Below the pieces are notes generated by a model. The model saw only the letters and a program-made list of their open reading frames with translations, was not told where the DNA came from and made no database searches. Positions 23,862 through 36,135 of a stretch of DNA of 64,000 bases are shown one piece after another (position 1 is the stretch's first letter; the number at the start of each line of letters is the position of its first letter). Origin of the DNA: Planococcus citri (lineage: Eukaryota; Arthropoda; Insecta; Hemiptera; Pseudococcidae); contig NC_088680.1 in the NCBI RefSeq assembly GCF_950023065.1, positions 17,720,559 through 17,784,558 of the forward strand, in the 5' to 3' direction. The translations under genes were made by a program, and so were the position numbers.

Positions 23862-24695
23862 AGGTGGCCGACGGATCACCAACCTCCGATACGCTGATGA
23901 CACCACTCTGGTGGCCTCAAGTATCGAGTTCATGTCAGTGCTGCTCAAGTGCCTGGAGGAAGTCAGCGCAAAATATGGCCTACTCATCAACACGACGAAA
24001 ACAAAGATGATGGTGATTGACAGACTGGCCAACAACTTGCCAGAGATCCAGGACGTTGGAGGAATCGAAGTCGTCAAGAGATTCTCCTACCTTGGATCTG
24101 TCATCGAGAACACAGGCGGATGCGAAGCTGAAATCCGGCACCGTTGTCAACTCACCAAAACTGCGATGACTCGTTTGAAGCGAATATGGAGCGATTCGGC
24201 GATCAGCAAGTGGCTTAAGATTCGACTCGTCAACGCGCTGGTCTTTTCTGTCTTCCTGTACGCGTCGGAGACTTGGACCATTCGCGAAGGTGATCGGAGA
24301 CGGATCGACGCGATGGAAATGTGGTGCTGGAGGCGGCTGCTCAGAGTTCCTTGGACGGCCAAGAGAACGAACGCCTCAATACTTCAAGAAATTGGAGTGA
24401 GCAAACGACTGTCTGCAGTGGTTCTTGGTCGGATACTTAAGTACTTCGGGCGGCTGACGAGAGCAGATGCCATGGAGGCGATTTTTGTGCAAGGCAGAGT
24501 CGAAGGAGCAAGAACCAGAGGACGATCTTCGACCCGATGGACTGACTCTATTCGCAAAGCGACTGGCTGCAGCTTTGCCGAATGCGTGAGAAGCGCGCAA
24601 GATAAGGAGCAATGGCGCACGATTACCCGCAGGATTACGTAATTTTGGAATGGTCACGATACCCCCGCGCGGGGTGATACGATTAAATGATGATG
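23862..24695 (+). mobile_element. 5'-truncated LINE: C-terminal part of reverse transcriptase
   Basis: One open frame (ending TAA near 24642) encodes the C-terminal half of a non-LTR retrotransposon RT. It has the catalytic YADD box (codons at 23890-23901), then INTTKTKMM, FSYLGSVIENTGGCEAEIRH, LYASETWT, RRRIDAMEMWCWRRLLRVPW and RGRSSTRWTDSI. These are common in animal LINE endonuclease-RT proteins; I cannot fix the clade. GC content is clearly higher than the surroundings. The endonuclease and N-terminal RT are missing. The 3' tail ends in an ATGATGATGA-type simple sequence, as LINE tails often do. The intact frame suggests recent insertion. The first ~45 codons of the ORF (from 23719) belong to the array. 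Confidence 0.85.
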
Positions 24696-24739
24696 ACCTT
24701 TTTATGAGGTTAGAAAGGTTTTCATCAAAAATGGACAAT

Positions 24740-25592
24740 AAAAAATGTGGAATTATTTTTTTTCAAAAACCAACAACTGCTGCGTGTGGGAGCGTAAAAA
24801 AACGAAAGTTACCATGCAGAGGGAAGGGTTTGTCGACAGTGTCGGATTAAAAAATGATCCAATATTCAAACTCTCAGCATCATCGAATCAATAACAATAA
24901 GACAATAACCTTTTTTTACTTCTTCGGTTAAGATTTTTTCAAAATTTTGACGCAAACGTTTGTGCTGTTAGAATGTTAATTTTTTTCAAAATCGATTGCA
25001 TGGCTTTTGAGTCAGAAGGAAGAGTAATCAGTCAAAAATTTGAGCTCAGTGGCCTATAGAACCTGAGGAATTGAAGGGTGTTTTCGAGATGATCGTATTT
25101 GATGTTTAATAACTGATTTCTAGATCAACAGACGCTTTCCTAGAACAGAGGAAAAAATTTCAAAATGAGCTTAAATGCCATGTAAGGTATTGTACATTTT
25201 TTAACTTCTGAGGAACGAATTATATTTTGGCTCAAAAATCAAGATCTACAACGCTTTCACCTTAGACTTGATTTTTTTTCAATTGTAGGTAGTAGGTACC
25301 TATTAATAATTTGATCAATCTTTGGATTTAGGAAAAAGGCCAAAGGGATTTCTTAATTTGGAAGGGATTCAGATGATGCTTTTTTCGATTTGTAGAATAT
25401 TTTGAAATGAGTTACAAAAGAATTTGGAAAAGTTTCCTAGCCAATTTCGTATTTAAAAAATTAAAATCATTTACTTACAAAACAAATGGATTAAATCACA
25501 AAAAAATTTCGAATGTCTTTCCAATTTGAATAGAATTGCGTCAAGACGTTAAACACATTTTTCTCAACAACAACAAATTAAAAATAATAACG
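24740..25592. other. Intergenic region downstream of the LINE and the BTB gene
   Basis: No gene supported. AT-rich, with no clear repeat ends. Confidence 0.4.
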
Positions 25593-25598
25593 TTTATT
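25593..25598 (-). terminator. Poly(A) signal AATAAA of the double-BTB gene
   Basis: On the minus strand the canonical hexamer lies about 40 bases beyond the TAG stop at 25640. Confidence 0.65.
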
Positions 25599-25639
25599 GA
25601 ACACATTCAGAAAAAAATAATATAAACATAAAAAAGTTC

Positions 25640-28600
25640 CTACGAAGGAATAGCGTGAACAGGCTGGAAGAAAAAAGGTTCGCTAACACCAGAGATTCGT
25701 TTAAACGGCACCAATGCTCCAGATGTGGCAATTTTCAAAGAAACAGAATAAATTGCTTCGTTCGTCGTCAAGTACATTTTATCATTTTCAACATCGACAA
25801 AAACCGTTTTCATCGAATCTCTACTGCTAGGAGCGAGAGAAATAGTTGGTATTGCGCTCCACATTCTAGTAGATCTATCAAATAAATGTATCGCCAAAGG
25901 CGAAACAATAGCAAGAGCACCGCTCACAATTACTTGTCTTAATAAACGTCGATTCACAGTCGTGTCCATTTCAAAGTGCAGATTTGGTAACACAGTCCAT
26001 TTGTTGCGCTTGAAATTATACTCTTCAATAACGACGTTGTTCGGAAATAGAACACCTCGACGTACCCTGTAAAGCGATTTGCCATCGCTCAAGTGCGTTA
26101 TTACTTTTTTATTGTAGTCACATTTGACGAGTCGCACCCAGCGATTCAATTCGAACGAATAATGTACTATGCAACTGTTATTGCAACAGTAATACACTTG
26201 ATTGTTGCAATTCAACAACGTACCGTGACTATCGCGCATTCGGTAACTTGCTGCCAAAGAGTAACATTTTTTCGACACCCTGTTGTAAACATTGAAATAA
26301 GGAATGAATCCGATGGCACGATAGATAAATATATCATCGTTGACGATGGCAGCCGATGGAATTAATTTCATGTAGTCATCTTGGTCGCGAGCTTTCATCA
26401 TAGCAATCGACGCGATACTATTCATTTTAGTGTCTAGAATAACTATTTCGTTCAGGTTATCCTCTTCCATCGAAATGAATAATTGACTTTTATCAAATTT
26501 CCAGGGTTTCTTCGCAGTTACACTGAGAGGAACTAACGACGTTGCGATTAATATCTCTTTCAATTTAAACCGAACGTACGACTCTGAGTAATCCATCCTG
26601 GAATCGGCGGCGATTTCCATTTTATCACAGTCGTAGATAGTCATGTAATTACGATTAATCGCCGAAGCGATTCGAGGTATTAGTTTGAATCGATTGTTGA
26701 CATCGTGAACGATCCATCTCGAACAAAATTTCAATATTTCCCTTTCCTGGTCGATTTCTAAATCGCCGAAATTCAGTATACTTTCTAACGTTTCGTACGA
26801 AATCGAGCCAAATGAAGGCATGTCTACCGCTTCGGGCCACGAGTCGACCAAATAATCGCACAAAGTCGTATATATTTTTTTCAAACGGTTCTTTCCGCAA
26901 CAGAAATCCACTAATTCCATAAAAGACGCGGATAGTCTGCGTTTCGCTCTCTGTATATATTCTTCGCATTCTTCGATTATCTCGTCGACTTCCAAAACAG
27001 CGCTAGCTTTCAATATACGTAAGACATTTTTAGATTTCAAGCGAATCTCAGTGTTGAAGTAAATGTAATCGATTATCATATTGAAAGTTGCTTGATCAAT
27101 TTCGTCGAGTAAGTGTTCGGTATCTTTGTCGAAAATTTGCGAAGAAAGACGAGCGAAATATCCGGATAGTGATTTCAATTTGCACAAATGAAGTTTAAAG
27201 CTTTTTCCTTCGACTTTCGCAGTAACATCGTAGAAATGACCGTTTTGTAGAAATGTCGTCCATTTGGTGTTTTCGTCGATTTTATTAATAACGCTGATCG
27301 CTGTCGGAGGAGTTTTAGATTTATCTACAGACGGTTCCCTCGAGCTAGAGCTGTCTTCTGACGAACGATCCGATCTCCTTTTTCGTTTCAATGGACGGGT
27401 TCTCATTGGCAATGACTCACGTTCATCATCGGCCCATACGTGCTGCGATTTCTCCTCCTTGATCGATTCTTCTTTGGCTATAAACGAAATAAAAAATAAT
27501 TATATTCTCGAATGTACTGAAAATATCACGTACGAAGATAGAAAACTAATTATTCGAGTATTATTTGCCACTCGTTCGAACGAAATATCAAAAACTAATA
27601 TAAAATTGATCAATTCTCCTCTTTACTCTTGTTCACTTAGGGGATTTTCAATTTAGATTTCTGAAAACATAGTTCTAACAAAATAAACCCTCAGCAAATA
27701 ACGATCTACTCACTGTAAGCAATTTCTCCGTGATAATCGAACAAAACGTTAAAGTATTTAAGCACCGATGTTAATTTCAGTTCTTCGCCGACATCGTGTA
27801 AATGCTGTATGTTTACATTTTCGCCATTTACTCTGAAAGAGAGCCCGTATCTGCACCTAACAGCATTGACCAAAGTGAAAATACTCGATAACCTGTTAAC
27901 CATATCGTGAGTAATCCATCTAGCACAAAGTAGACTAATCGAATGCTTTTCTTTTTCAACCACCGATAGCACATTTCTAGTAATGATTTTAACCAGCTGA
28001 GTCACCGGTAAAGATAGAATCTCTTCGCAGTCGGCTACTTCGCCCAAATGGATGGAAAAATACTGGTAAAACGTAGGCAACAAGTATTTAAAATTCTGAT
28101 TCGCCGCGATATAGTCGAGTAATTTCCATACATTCGGGAACAGCGGCGTAGGTATTTGTAGATATTCGTACAGATAGCGACGAAATACTTTCAGATCTAT
28201 TTCCATTTGCAGGTAATCCATCGCCCATAATAACGTTGCGTAGTTATCCAGATTTAAAACGGTTCGCAGTTCTGTATCCTTCGTTATCATATCGTGTACA
28301 ATGGAAAATGTACCGCTGTCAATTGTATGGATTTCTACGCTTTTCGAGTCTTTTTCGTTGAAGTCTGCTGTTAGTAGTTTTTCGAAGTAGTCTGACTTCA
28401 AAGCTAATTGTATCCGGTTTGACTCGTAAACCTCCGTATCAACTTTTATGGTGATATAATGACAAGAAATCTTTGTCAGCGGTTTTGAAAACAGATCGCC
28501 GAATGATTCGGTCACCGGATCAGGTGGATCGTTGATTTTGACAATGAGTTTCGACATTTCTTCATCGTGCGAGTAACTCGAATCGTCGAACGAATTACGT

Positions 28601-28788
28601 AAATATCTAGGAGTATTCGATCTATAAGGCGATGCAGGCGACCGCAATGGAGGCGATACAGATGCATCCGACTGCAATGAAGGCGACGGCGACGGCGACG
28701 CTTCAGCTTCACTGCTAAACCTCCTGCTATTGTGAATACTGCCATCGTCGCTGTCTGCGTATTGATCGCTGTCTCCGTATATGGACAT
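25640..28788 (-). CDS. Double BTB-BACK, kelch-like protein (two exons)
   Basis: Two long frames that look like separate genes join through a good intron: exon 1 is 28788-27714, ending TACA with donor GTGAGT, and exon 2 is 27477-25640 after a TTTATAG acceptor. The join keeps frame (codon A|CC) and gives 970 residues. The first ~100 residues are low-complexity and Ser/Pro-rich. BTB1 spans about 110-215 (SDYFEKLLTADFNEK) and BACK1 about 215-345. A charged Ser-rich linker (RPLKRKRRSD) leads to BTB2 at about 438-535 (FYDVTAKVEGKSFKLH, YIYFNTEIRL), BACK2 at about 540-650 (LVDFCCGKNRLKKIYTTLCDY) and diverged kelch-type repeats (VYYCC...RWVRL, NKWTVLPNL). BTB-kelch proteins usually act as Cul3 ubiquitin-ligase adaptors; here that is inference. 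The second frame has no convincing start of its own, since its first M is a TTG. Confidence 0.8.
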
Positions 28789-31313
28789 TGTACTCGTTAA
28801 TTTATCTCAAATGCACGATCCTGTAAGGTAAACACATTATCGACTCGATTAAATACTCAGACTTTCAGCAGGTTGCAACTGACAGTAGAGCATTCGAAAG
28901 TTAAATAAGGTATTATTGAAACTTACGTTCGGTAGCATTCAGCTGTTTATGGCTTTACTTCAGTTCAATCTCAATTTAAATTCAACTTTTAATTAAAATA
29001 TCGGCGGCGGAAATCCTTATCACCATGGTACTCGAAGTTGTTATCAAAATCAGAATTCAAAATCACAGAAACTAAACAGAAACCAAAACCCACGAATTCG
29101 GATTGATGGATTCGGTTATCGGTTCTGAATGAGAAAAATTTTCAAACCATTTTTATTTCGAAAAACAAATTTTTTTATAATTTCGCTCGTATTCTCCCAT
29201 TTTTTTTTCAATTTGTTTCAGTCAAATGAGAGGATGAGTGTTCCACAAATTCATTTCTGTAATAAAATAACTCTTGGGAAAATTCTATTGCAGAAAAAAA
29301 AGAAAAAAATCCGGTTCCGGCGGTTCCTCTTTCTGACTTTTTTTTAAGAAAAAATGATTAAAAATGTGATTCAAATTCTGAAATAAAATAAGTACATCTA
29401 ATTTCCATTTTCCACCCATAAAGAATATACCACAATACCTATTAGTACATCTACAATTATTTTCAGTCTATTGTTTCATCATTTCTGTTCTTGACTTGAA
29501 TCTTCTATGTGTTTATTACGAGTTCTAAAATGTTCTAAATTTCTAATTTGTACCTAAGACGAAATAAAAATGAAAAAGAAGACGAAAATTCAAACTGAAC
29601 AATTCTGGATGATGCAGGAGCTCACTCTTGAATTCGTTTTTACGTTATCGTAGCTTTGAAAAAAAAATCTAAAAAAATTAATACAAATAAAAAACAAAAA
29701 TTGACAAAAGCTACATACTTGAAAAAAATTGAATTAAAATAACAAGAGAAACGCTCTGTTTCAACGTTTGCATTCAAGTTTATTTGAAATTCGCAGGAGG
29801 AAAAATACGAAATTCGCAAACTTCGGGTATCATTACAATAATCTTTGAAAAAAATGTAATAATGCAGGAAAATAAAAATGATAAAAAAAAGTTGAAGGTG
29901 ACAATCAGACACGTATTTTTTTACGAGTTAAATTGAGTGATGGCGAAAGTGGGCCTTTTTTGCGGTTATTAATTCATTTCATTTTATTCTAAATATAATT
30001 CTTATTTCTTGGAGAGAGAGAGAAAAAAGAAAGAAAATGTGACATTAAAAATTGATATGTAGAAGGAAAAGAGACAATAAGATGGCAAAAAAATAACACT
30101 TTCTTGTTCAGACTATAACTAGCGATGAATTTATTTCGAATGCCTATCATTCGCAGAGAAAGAAAATGAGAGAAAGCTTCGAGTTGAAGCAGACCACATT
30201 TTCTTAGTTTCACCAAAAGTCCAATAGAAATAGCCCTTACTTGGGAAGAATTTATAATTTTTGAAACTGGGGAAATGTTTTGGAACGCAATAGTGCCAAA
30301 TTTTTGGTCATTATTTCCAATTTCAAAAAAATCTAGAAAAATAGCCTAAATATTATCAAATTTGTTCATTTTTTTGGAATTGGCAATACATGTGATGATC
30401 AAAAAATTGGAACCATTGTTACAAAATATTCCCTCGGTGATTTCAGAAACGAAATCTTTCGATGTTTGAGCGAAACTGATGCGTAAGATTTGAGAAAAAA
30501 ATAGGTACCTATACTGAATTATTCAAGAAAGAACGATTTGCGAATTTTCAATCCTAATCGCTCAGTAGAATCCTAGAAGTGGTCTTGGATTGAATTATCC
30601 GTCCTAAAATGATCTCTCAGTAGCAGATACAGACTCGAAGGCAGTATGTTGTCTGGCACAATCAACATTCGATGTTTTCTACCGTCATCGTTGTCCACTT
30701 TTACTGGACTAACAATACTGCCCAATAGTTCAATACACCTCGACCTGGTTCTGGGCCTCATACTTGTTGTAGATTCTAATTTTGATGACTGAATTCAAAA
30801 TACTTACTTAGGTACCAGCTGATTTTCGAAAAGAATCATACGTATGTAAGCTTAAAAGTAGGTGCGACATGGAATGAATTTTTTTTGGCGAATTATTACG
30901 TTTCCCAATAAAACAACGAAAGCAATATGACATTCCTCGTTACGTAGGTACCTTACCTAGATGGGTGAACTCGTAAGCGGAAGTCTTCTTATCTAATCTA
31001 AGTACCTACCTATAGATACCTCTCGAAGAGCGCGTACCTATGATTAATTTTGCGTATACGTAGGTATAATTTTGTCATTACGAAATTGGAGGTTTTTTTT
31101 GAATGTTTGCACAGTGAGTAAAGCTTATCAGTCAATTCAAACAGCAATGAAAAAATATAGGTGGGCACTTGTTGGTGTTTAAATTTGTGGAATGTCTTGA
31201 ATCATTAAGTCATACGTTTTTTATGCCAGTCTGTTGTGTGCCACTTTGTTCGGTTTGGAATTATAATAATCGTATTTGTTTCGAAGATTTTGATTAAATA
31301 AATTCCAGCCATC
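28789..31313. other. Intergenic region between the BTB gene and Ssk
   Basis: It contains the upstream regions of both outward-facing genes. Around 30400-30590 there is a dispersed repeat (CAAAATATTCCC, ATCTTTCGATGTTT, GGTCTTGGATT) also seen near 11340-11480, 44220 and 48920. No gene is supported. An open stretch at 30573-30761 (-) is discussed among the rejected items. Confidence 0.45.
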
Positions 31314-32666
31314 ATGCCTGAGATGACTACGATCGCGACGATCGTCTTGAAGGTCGTTAAAATTGTAAGTGAAAATGCATATTTAATTAATTCACTATAT
31401 TATTGATGTGTGCAGAACAAAGCACAATTATTCAAACATATGTGGAATGGAGACTTCCTCGTTGAGTTTTTTCCTCTTACTCAATGTGATGCTCGTAGTT
31501 TTGGTAACTTTTTAAATACTTAACTATAGAATCGATTTGCTGGAGCATCTTTTAAAATAGGTAAAATAAAAAATATTGTGAGATTTTCCGTCAATTTTTG
31601 AAGAGTTGATATTAGTGTAAGAACTACCTATTTTCCATCCATTATTATTAAAAATAAATAAATAAATAAATAAATAAAACATTTGTTTACAGGTTTTAAA
31701 TCTCATAATTTTAATTCTGTATCGCAAAGGCTATGGCGGCGAATTTTTGGGCATCGGCGGGACGTGGAACTTAAATGAAGAGAAAAACCCGGATGCTGAG
31801 ATTATCGCATCCGGGGTGTTAGTTGGATTCTTCATCTATACTAGTGTCATTTTAATTTCTTACGCATTCGGTACAACTCAACAGAAAAAAACCCTTGTGG
31901 TGAGTTTTTATACCTACTCAAATAGTTTTCAACTTACGTCAGCCATCGATGATCTATTTAATGTAGGTAAATATTGTATCATTCGAGTTCTTCCCGATCG
32001 TGATCGTGAATTGAATCTTCAAGACTCTGGCGATTTCCTGAAATGGTTTAATGTTTTTCCAAATGAATCATCGCTATGCCTAATCTATAAATGACTTTAA
32101 TTCTTTCACAAGCTGATGAAATGAAGAGCTCTATTCCAAAGTGGGTTAAGTCATTTTTTTCTCAAAAAATGCGTTTAAAATTTTTGTTGCTAAAATTTGT
32201 TCTGTTTCCAAAGGTCGGTGCACTTTTCCTTTCTTTGGACATAGAACAATTGTTTGCTGAAAAATGTACTTTGAAAAATCGGTGACTTCACCCACTTTTA
32301 AAGTAAAAATCGCTGTAAAACGTGCTTTTTTTAAAAATGACTTAACCCACTTTGGAATAGAGCTCTTCAAATGATTATAATCATATGCCATTCAAATCAT
32401 AATAATTATATGTACTTATTATTAATTTGTGTATTTTTCAGGACGTCATAATGAACATTTTCGGCACCGTTTTATTCATAGCTGTGGGAGGAATTGCTCT
32501 TCATTACTGGATCGGTTATCAGCCTGAGCATAAATTCAAGACAGTGACATCAGAGAAAGGAATTGGAATTACAGTCGGAATTTTATGTGTAATAAGTGGA
32601 GCAATCTACCTGATGGATTCGGTTTTATCTTGTATACATTTCTTTAGAGAATACGGAGATTACTGA
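31314..32666 (+). CDS. Ssk: Snakeskin, smooth septate junction membrane protein
   Basis: Ssk is a small four-helix membrane protein that, with Mesh and Tsp2A, builds smooth septate junctions in insect midgut and Malpighian tubules. Three exons join in phase 0: 31314-31364, 31693-31899, 32442-32666, giving 160 residues, near the size I know for fly Ssk. Recognisable stretches are YRKGYGGEFLGIGGTWNL, EEKNPDAEIIASGVLVGFF, HYWIGYQPEHKFK and TSEKGIGITVGILCV. Four hydrophobic segments lie at about residues 9-28, 57-78, 92-109 and 125-147. A 246-bp MITE sits in the second intron. Identification is by recall of the family, not alignment. Confidence 0.87.
32123..32368. mobile_element. MITE in Ssk intron 2, TSD AAAT
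   Basis: Terminal repeats of about 35 bp: GAAGAGCTCTATTCCAAAGT at 32123, inverted to end AGAGCTCTTC at 32368. Both flanks read AAAT (32119-32122 and 32369-32372), a 4-bp target duplication. The inner part of the terminus (TTCCAAAGTGGGTTAAGTCA) resembles that of the larger element at 41308. Confidence 0.8.
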
Positions 32667-33177
32667 AATTCTTCCCTATCTAAATTTAAGCTATACCTAC
32701 TCTTAATGTGTTCGTTTTTCAACTATTCATTTTTAAAAAAAATTATTTTACAGTAGTACATATTGTAATTTGTCAATCTGGTGTTCATTTTTTTGACCAA
32801 TTTTAATAATTTTTTTAAACAATTTTTCTTCAAAACAACCCTTTTATTATTATTATTAATTAAACAAGATTTTGAACCTCTCTGCCTTCGCTCCTAATAT
32901 GTTTCTCCACTATTTTTTTTCTTTTTTTTGGAATCTGCGTTTATTTAGATTTAAACCAGAGTACTTTCCAATGGACCAATACATTCAAATATGTAGGTAG
33001 CTAGGTACCCATATGTAACTGAAGAAATGAATGACCACATTGGTTTGTTCAGCAACACATTTGCTATTTTGCAGTGTCTTGATATTTAAAATTTCGACTT
33101 CGTACTTCGTAGTTGTCTAGATATTTCACCATCGTAATGTTGTACAAACTCACGTACCCTTTACCTAACTTGAATAC
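32667..33177. other. Ssk 3' region and spacer before the tandem family
   Basis: T-rich sequence with ATTAAA-like words; no gene supported. The family's conserved leader block begins near 33178. Confidence 0.4.
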
Positions 33178-33507
33178 AAGAACCGGTTTCTGATCCTTTG
33201 TTTGAGTCATCGTTATTTCAACGCAATTGTGGTAGAAGGGAGATGTGTTTCTTTTGTTCCGGTTGAATGCTAGCGGAAGTCGTCTTCGATCGATAAGAAT
33301 GTTGTTTTTCAGTCTGTTGATGAAGCGTTTCTAAGGAAGACCTGTCTCGTGGTACATTTTAACACGTGTTTGCGTTTATTTGAATCTTATGTGAGCTTAC
33401 TAATTTAGTGGTTCGCTTTCAAATTGTGTGTTTACTTTCATCATTGTGCGTTTTTTTGGAAGACTTGACTTACGATTTATTCGACTTCGAGATTTATACT
33501 GTTCATG
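33178..33507 (+). promoter_or_regulatory. Unit 1 promoter/leader block and noncoding exon 1
   Basis: This block is shared by all six units. Landmarks are TTTCTGATCCTTTGTTT, GAAGACCTGTCT, a GTTTATTTGA stretch, and TTGGAAGA(C/T)TTGAC...GATTTATTC leading to GTTCATG and the donor GTGAGT at 33508. Its conservation next to a donor, together with the matching acceptor just before each ORF, supports a noncoding first exon. The transcription start is not resolved. Confidence 0.6.
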
Positions 33508-34032
33508 GTGAGTAAATTTGTGTTATTTTTATTGCTATACTCGTAATTGAGTATTAAGTTAGAATCATATCACTTGTGCTTGTGGTGTTGGTGAAATTAT
33601 TTTTGAAAATATTTGTGAAACATAGATCGTAGAAATGATCAAAAATTGAGTATCGTTCGCTTGATATCTACTTTATTTTAGAGATAGTCAATCTATTATG
33701 AAATGAATTCAATCGGTACATTTTAGACATTGGACACGATGCTTGATAGTTTTGTAGTAATATCAAAGTGAATAAAATCGCACTGTATAAAATACTCGAA
33801 TGACGATGAAGATCACATGTATGAGCACGGTCTTTTGTGGGGCCCTCTTTTTTGCTCAAACTTTTTTGAAAATAATGTCAGAAGTCAGAAATATAATGAC
33901 AAGTGAAGAAGCCTTAAAGGGCTCATGGAAAAAAGATAAAGGATTTGGTAAAATTTTATATGTATTATTATGCAATTATTTGATCGAATTTCAATTATTT
34001 CATACAAAATTAAACCAAATTTTATCGGGTGA

Positions 34033-34205
34033 AATCGGTTGGCCATCTTTGGTGCAAAATAAATGTAAACAAACAAAATAGCTGATAATGTAACGTCACA
34101 CGTCACGTCGTCACAGTGACCTCACTTGGCGGACAGCTGTGCTGTGATTGGCTGAAACCTTGTTTGTTTACATTTATTTTGCACCAAAGATGGCCGACCG
34201 ATTGA
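34033..34205. mobile_element. Small foldback MITE in unit 1 intron
   Basis: About 45-bp arms: CGGTTGGCCATCTTTGGTGC at 34036, inverted to end GGCCGACCG at 34200, with AAATGTAAACAAACAA on the inner side. The spacer carries several TGACGT/CGTCAC words. 165-170 bp overall; target duplication is ambiguous. Confidence 0.7.
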
Positions 34206-34568
34206 ACCTGAGTGAAGGTGAAACTATAGGGCCCTAAGCCCTAACTGAAGTAGAATTATAGTATAATGTATGCGCACAGGCACAGATCGAATTATTTTGT
34301 CAAAATTTTACATAATCATTTATGTAGGCAACTGGCAAATTGGTCTTGTCTCTAGAATTTTTACACATTTACCTAGATAAAATCATTCCAAATTGGTGCA
34401 ATTTTATCGAGGTATTATAATTGAACCTTCACAGATGAAACATAATTATAATTATCTTGATTAAGCAAAGCAAAATAAATTCAGTTAATAGGAGTCAATA
34501 GGGAAGTATCCAGCCTCCAGGAAGTATCTAACCTCATAAGTTAGTCGCCAATCTGTTCGAACGGTTGC

Positions 34569-34856
34569 CTATATTAAGGTCCTCAAGGGGAAACACTCGC
34601 GCCGTATTTGGTTGGTCTGGAAATTAAAAGGGCAATGGTGTACGCATTCTGTAAGAAAAAAACATTTTTGACTGTGGTTTCTGGTACAACTTTTCAATAC
34701 TAACAAGAAAGGTTCTCTCACATTATAGTCTACCTCTGGAGTAATTGAAGGCTCTACAGGCAAATCAATTTTCAAGGATGTCACAAAATTTCTATAAACT
34801 ACTGTTTCCAACTTTTTCAATTCCAAAGTTAGACTAAGTACATCACGAAATAACAT
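34569..34856 (-). other. Possible small two-exon gene fragment (unidentified)
   Basis: On the minus strand, 34856-34722 (ATG...GACTATAAT then donor GTGAGA) joins in phase to 34616-34569 after a polypyrimidine tract and CAG acceptor, giving about 60 residues ending in TAG. The protein (LFRDVLSLTLELKKLETVVY) matches no family I recognise. The neat splice signals are the only support. It lies inside unit 1's intron and is absent from the other units, so it is probably a captured or transposon-borne fragment. Confidence 0.22.
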
Positions 34857-35332
34857 TTTTTGCTCATCTTGATCAGTTAACCAAGAATTTAGTCAGGTAT
34901 ACTTTCAAAACTGACAAAAATTCAACTTTTGAAAATTTTGAGAAACTTATGTATTTGTACCTACAAAAAATGTAAGTAATTACTCTATTCGTAAAATACG
35001 GTTGATAGGCAATTTATTATGCCAAAGAACCTTTTTTTTTGTTCGTCTTGAAAAATTATGCCAGAATCTAACAAGTAGGCGAAGTATTATCCTGGTCAGT
35101 GACTAACAGTTGAGGTAATTCCTTAGACAGAGTTAACTATACCTAGCTCTTTGTTTGATTCTTTTCGAAAATTTTGAGATATAGAGACAGATGAAAACAA
35201 TCGGTCAAGTTGATGACAATTTTTGATAAAATTTTTACTATTTTCCTTGACATTTTTTTAGAACTCGCAAAGGAAAAATTTATACTCGACATTTCATTTC
35301 GCTTGTCTTATTTTTTCATTACTGAGTTATTC

Positions 35333-36135
35333 CTCGTCAATTCAACCAAGGGGGGGGGGGGTCGGCGATTTTTTTGAAATTTTTCCTGTGGAAAGATCAT
35401 TTGAAGGAATGACAAATGGCGTAAATCGCAGTTCTCTAGCTCTTTTTCAAAGGCTGCTAGGGGGTGTCAAAGTTTTCAGTGAACTTGAAATATCATCCAT
35501 TTCAGCAATGGATTACTCGATAACCGCGATACCTACCAAAATGGAACTATTTCCAATAATTAGGGGGTTTGAAAGGCTTTTTGGTGATATCATAAAAATC
35601 AGTGTTGCCACTTTTTTTTATATACGAAAAATTAGCTAGAAAAGTTTCAAAACGTAGTTTTCATATAGTTCCGACTCTCAAAAATTCAGAAAAAGTGTAT
35701 TATGGACAACTTTTCATACTGAACAACATATTGAAAAATCGGGATGGAATTATTTCGTAAAATCGATTAAAAAAATTGAAAGTTTGCGGGAAAAAATGCG
35801 ATTTTTTTTATTTAAAACACGAAAAAAAGTTTTGACTAGTGAAGTTGGTCCATTTGACCCCTATTTCTACATATCCGTTGAAAAAGTTGAAAAACCCCTT
35901 TCACTCGATGAAATGAATCCATCACAAAAAAATCAAAATTCAAAAAAATTCAATTTTCAATTCCAAGCATCAAAAAAGTAGAAATTTGTTCAGTTGTCTT
36001 ATTTTGACCTCTTTCTGACGTATTTCATGAAAAAGTTGATAAAATTACACTCATGGCAAATAATTTAAAATTCGTTTATTTTTTTAATCTTTTCGAATTT
36101 TGATTTTTTTTGTGTGATGAGTTCATTAAAAATCA
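35333..36135. mobile_element. Foldback element family B, copy 1 (right arm truncated)
   Basis: The left part (CGTCAATTCAACCAAGG, then TTTTTTTGAAATTTTTCC, GAATGACAAATGGCG, GATATCATAAAAATCAGTGTTG) matches 63152 onward closely. From about 36060 the sequence turns back on itself: TTTTCGAATTTTGATTTTTT mirrors the stretch near 35930. The copy in unit 6 shows more of the returning arm. Confidence 0.6.

Larger units (their letters stand above)
21560..24740 (+). repeat. Degenerate ~125-bp tandem array carrying two insertions
   Basis: Units containing TTTTGA(C/T)CAGAAA, AATTTTCAAAA, ACTTCAATTTTTT and a GGAGGACC(A/G)AGGGA-like G-rich stretch recur at about 21590-21945 and 23290-23860, and weakly after 24700. 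A foldback element (21949-23284) and a LINE fragment (about 23862-24695) interrupt the array. Confidence 0.5.

Noticed and set aside
24384..24738. Minus-strand ORFs opposite the LINE reverse transcriptase
   Set aside because: They are antisense shadows of a GC-rich coding segment; the plus strand carries the YADD motif.
30573..30777. Minus-strand open stretch of about 70 codons starting after a TTCAG (TSMRPRTRSRCIELLG)
   Set aside because: It could be one exon, but I found no partner exons, no family match and no downstream donor; it sits beside a dispersed repeat.
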